Below the pieces are notes generated by a model. The model searched no databases. It saw only the letters and a list, made by a program, of their open reading frames with translations, and was not told the DNA's origin. This document shows positions 63,818 to 64,000 of a stretch of 64,000 bases of DNA, piece by piece. Both the position numbers and the translations under genes were made by a program. This stretch comes from Streptomyces roseirectus (lineage in GTDB: Bacteria; Actinomycetota; Actinomycetes; Streptomycetales; Streptomycetaceae), in NCBI RefSeq assembly GCF_014489635.1, contig NZ_CP060828.1, positions 8,110,001 through 8,174,000 on the forward strand, in the 5' to 3' direction. How positions within the stretch are numbered: position 1 is the first letter of the stretch; every line of letters starts with the position of its first letter.

Positions 63818-63904
63818 TGTGCATAATGCACATTGATTGCAGCGTACGGTGAGATTGCATGATGCACAACCGTGGCATGGCGCAATCGGCGTGTACGATG
63901 CACA
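63818..63904. promoter_or_regulatory. Three MarR-type operator palindromes
   Basis: Site 1 (63818-63832) TGTGCAT-a-ATGCACA is a perfect palindrome. Site 2 (63855-63869, TTGCAT-g-ATGCACAA) keeps the core. Site 3 (63892-63904, TGTACG-ATGCACA) is degenerate. All lie in the 176-bp gap between the divergent membrane protein and MarR genes. Spacing between centres (about 37 bp) is close to whole helical turns. Confidence 0.75.
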
Positions 63905-63930
63905 GGCAACGGAACGCGGAGGAGGCGCCC

Positions 63931-64000
63931 GTGGACGCGGGGCAGGCACAGCGGATGGAGCGGGAACTGCTCATCCTGATGCGGCACATGACCATGGCCG
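63931..64000 (+). CDS. MarR-family transcriptional regulator (partial, N-terminus only)
   Basis: GTG 63931 has GGAGGAGG 7 bases upstream. The 23 visible residues, DAGQAQRMERELLILMRHMT after Met, look like the first helix of a MarR protein. The gene runs off the window. Assignment rests on this helix, its divergent place beside an efflux-like gene and the palindromes between. Confidence 0.65.
   Translation, partial: MDAGQAQRMERELLILMRHMTMA

Noticed and set aside
61775..63826. 683-codon plus-strand frame opposite the YhgE-type gene
   Set aside because: The minus strand product has membrane helices, an internal duplication and a good ribosome site; the plus frame is His/Gly/Asp/Arg-rich noise.

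Overview
The window is chromosomal DNA from a high-GC actinomycete, almost certainly a Streptomyces. Third codon positions are nearly all G or C, GTG starts and 4-base stop/start overlaps are common, and gene content is typical: ergothioneine genes, an ECF sigma/anti-sigma pair, a SpoIIE-type phosphatase, class F sortase, a GGDEF/EAL protein and a LysX fusion. From memory, the stretch from the SCO0930-like lipoprotein and RmdA through sdhCAB and olsBA to egtABCD matches the gene content of the SCO0910-SCO0930 part of the S. coelicolor chromosome. I see no tRNA, rRNA, intact insertion sequence, CRISPR array or phage.

Layout. 0-4 kb: partial gene end, acetyltransferase, TetR regulator with an operator-like palindrome, SGNH esterase, amidase. 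4-5 kb: wreck of an alpha-L-fucosidase gene. 5-7 kb: a chagasin-type protease inhibitor facing a papain-like protease and a small protein that share a C-terminal domain. 7.4-12.4 kb: FadR-type regulator and a tightly overlapping operon for non-phosphorylative L-fucose oxidation. 12.4-17.4 kb: lipase maturation factor, PAS-GAF-SpoIIE-ATPase phosphatase, an extremely GC-rich duplicated spacer, an Fpg/Nei glycosylase. 17.4-19.5 kb: anti-sigma, unknown protein, ECF sigma factor. 20-25.8 kb: CapA-like lipoprotein, universal stress protein, LysX, polysaccharide deacetylase. 25.8-31.4 kb: class F sortase, two related surface proteins, bestrophin-like protein, Pro-Thr-repeat surface protein, lipoprotein.

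31.6-34.6 kb: DUF574 methyltransferase translationally coupled to the c-di-GMP enzyme RmdA. 34.7-35.5 kb: a striking minisatellite of roughly 25 degenerate 28-32 bp units arranged in 207-bp higher-order repeats. 35.5-39.9 kb: LysR regulator divergent from sdhCAB. 40-41.6 kb: olsBA for ornithine lipids. 41.6-45.1 kb: NAD-dependent reductase, luciferase-like oxidoreductase, a LacI relic, and an Lrp/LysE exporter pair. 45.2-46.6 kb: zinc-starvation cassette (CobW GTPase plus Cys-free bL32) with a Zur-like operator. 46.7-49.6 kb: HAD phosphatase, a 713-residue DUF4157 protein resembling an injection-system effector, dodecin. 49.7-54.1 kb: ergothioneine operon egtABCD. 54.4-64 kb: NlpC/P60 wall hydrolase, PemK-like protein, secreted lipase, flotillin with NfeD-like partner, GH43 arabinanase-like enzyme, a tandem-duplicated YhgE/DUF3533 membrane protein, and the start of a divergent MarR regulator with three operator-like palindromes.

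How the parts work together. Several modules are self-contained: fucose to 2,4-diketo-3-deoxyfuconate; protease, look-alike partner and inhibitor; ergothioneine; ornithine lipid; zinc-sparing ribosome and metallochaperone; lysyl-phosphatidylglycerol. Cell-envelope functions dominate. Two broken genes (fucosidase, LacI regulator) suggest past losses in sugar acquisition.
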